Shown: piece by piece, positions 6,185 to 6,269 of the stretch
Numbering within the stretch: the stretch's first letter is position 1
How the letters are laid out: the number at the start of each line of letters is the position of its first letter
NCBI RefSeq assembly: GCF_946885725.1
Contig: NZ_CAMPGZ010000222.1
Span: 1 to 6,269 of the forward strand
Direction: 5' to 3'
From: an uncultured Nocardioides sp.
GTDB taxonomy: Bacteria > Actinomycetota > Actinomycetes > Propionibacteriales > Nocardioidaceae
Length of the DNA stretch: 6,269 nt
Program-made: the position numbers and the translations under genes
The notes under the pieces: model-generated
What the model was told of the DNA's origin: nothing
Database searches by the model: none
The model's input: only the letters and a program-made list of their open reading frames with translations

Positions 6185-6269
6185 ATGGTGTCGGGGAGAC
6201 GTCCCGGTCGGGTCCAGCAGATCGCGTACGACGCCACGCCCCTCAACGCCGTCGCCGTGGACGTCGAGG
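6185..6269 (+). CDS. Partial 5' end of an unidentified gene
   Basis: An ATG at 6185 opens a frame of 28 codons that runs off the right edge. It begins MVSGRRPGRVQQIAYDATPL and continues NAVAVDVE. AGGAG at 6176-6180 lies four bases before the ATG and seven before an in-frame GTG at 6188, so either could be the start; the spacing favours GTG slightly. Third positions are mostly G or C. The N-terminus is basic and no membrane segment is reached within the window. The gap to the DUF4012 gene is 51 bases, so co-transcription is possible unless the inverted repeat between them stops it. The family cannot be named from this fragment. Confidence 0.6.
   Translation, partial: MVSGRRPGRVQQIAYDATPLNAVAVDVE

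Overview
The window reads as chromosomal DNA of a high-GC Gram-positive bacterium (Actinobacteria, plausibly Nocardioidaceae or a relative; the lineage is inferred). The signs are strong G/C at third codon positions, two genes that start with no ribosome binding site directly downstream of a TANNNT -10 box (the actinobacterial leaderless arrangement), and a DUF4012 protein of the kind common in actinobacterial envelope loci. No RNA gene, CRISPR array, insertion sequence or phage element was seen, and no gene-free stretch exceeds 300 bases.

Layout: (1) at the left edge, the probable 5' end of a minus-strand gene (1-71). (2) A gmd-like gene for GDP-mannose 4,6-dehydratase (102-1151, +). (3) manA, mannose-6-phosphate isomerase (1148-2425, -), convergent with gmd; the two stop codons share one CTAG. 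(4) Divergent from manA, a zinc-dependent (class 3, asparaginase_II type) L-asparaginase (2506-3465, +), apparently leaderless. (5) A 130-base regulatory stretch (3466-3595) with a possible terminator, a perfect 14-bp palindrome, a possible -10 box, and a 5' leader with two mutually exclusive hairpins, one of which covers the ribosome binding site. (6) A secreted, very basic protein with two Ig-like domains (3596-4336, +). (7) A membrane-anchored DUF4012 protein (4373-6133, +). (8) The first 28 codons of another plus-strand gene (6185 to the end), unidentified.

How they fit together: ManA makes mannose-6-phosphate from fructose-6-phosphate, which feeds GDP-mannose, the substrate of GMD-family enzymes that start the GDP-deoxyhexose branch. 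With the secreted Ig-like protein and the DUF4012 protein this points to an envelope or exopolysaccharide region. The asparaginase has no evident link to this theme. 

The observations most worth a second look are the GMD homologue whose catalytic glutamate is alanine (codon 134), and the switch-like leader upstream of the secreted basic protein.
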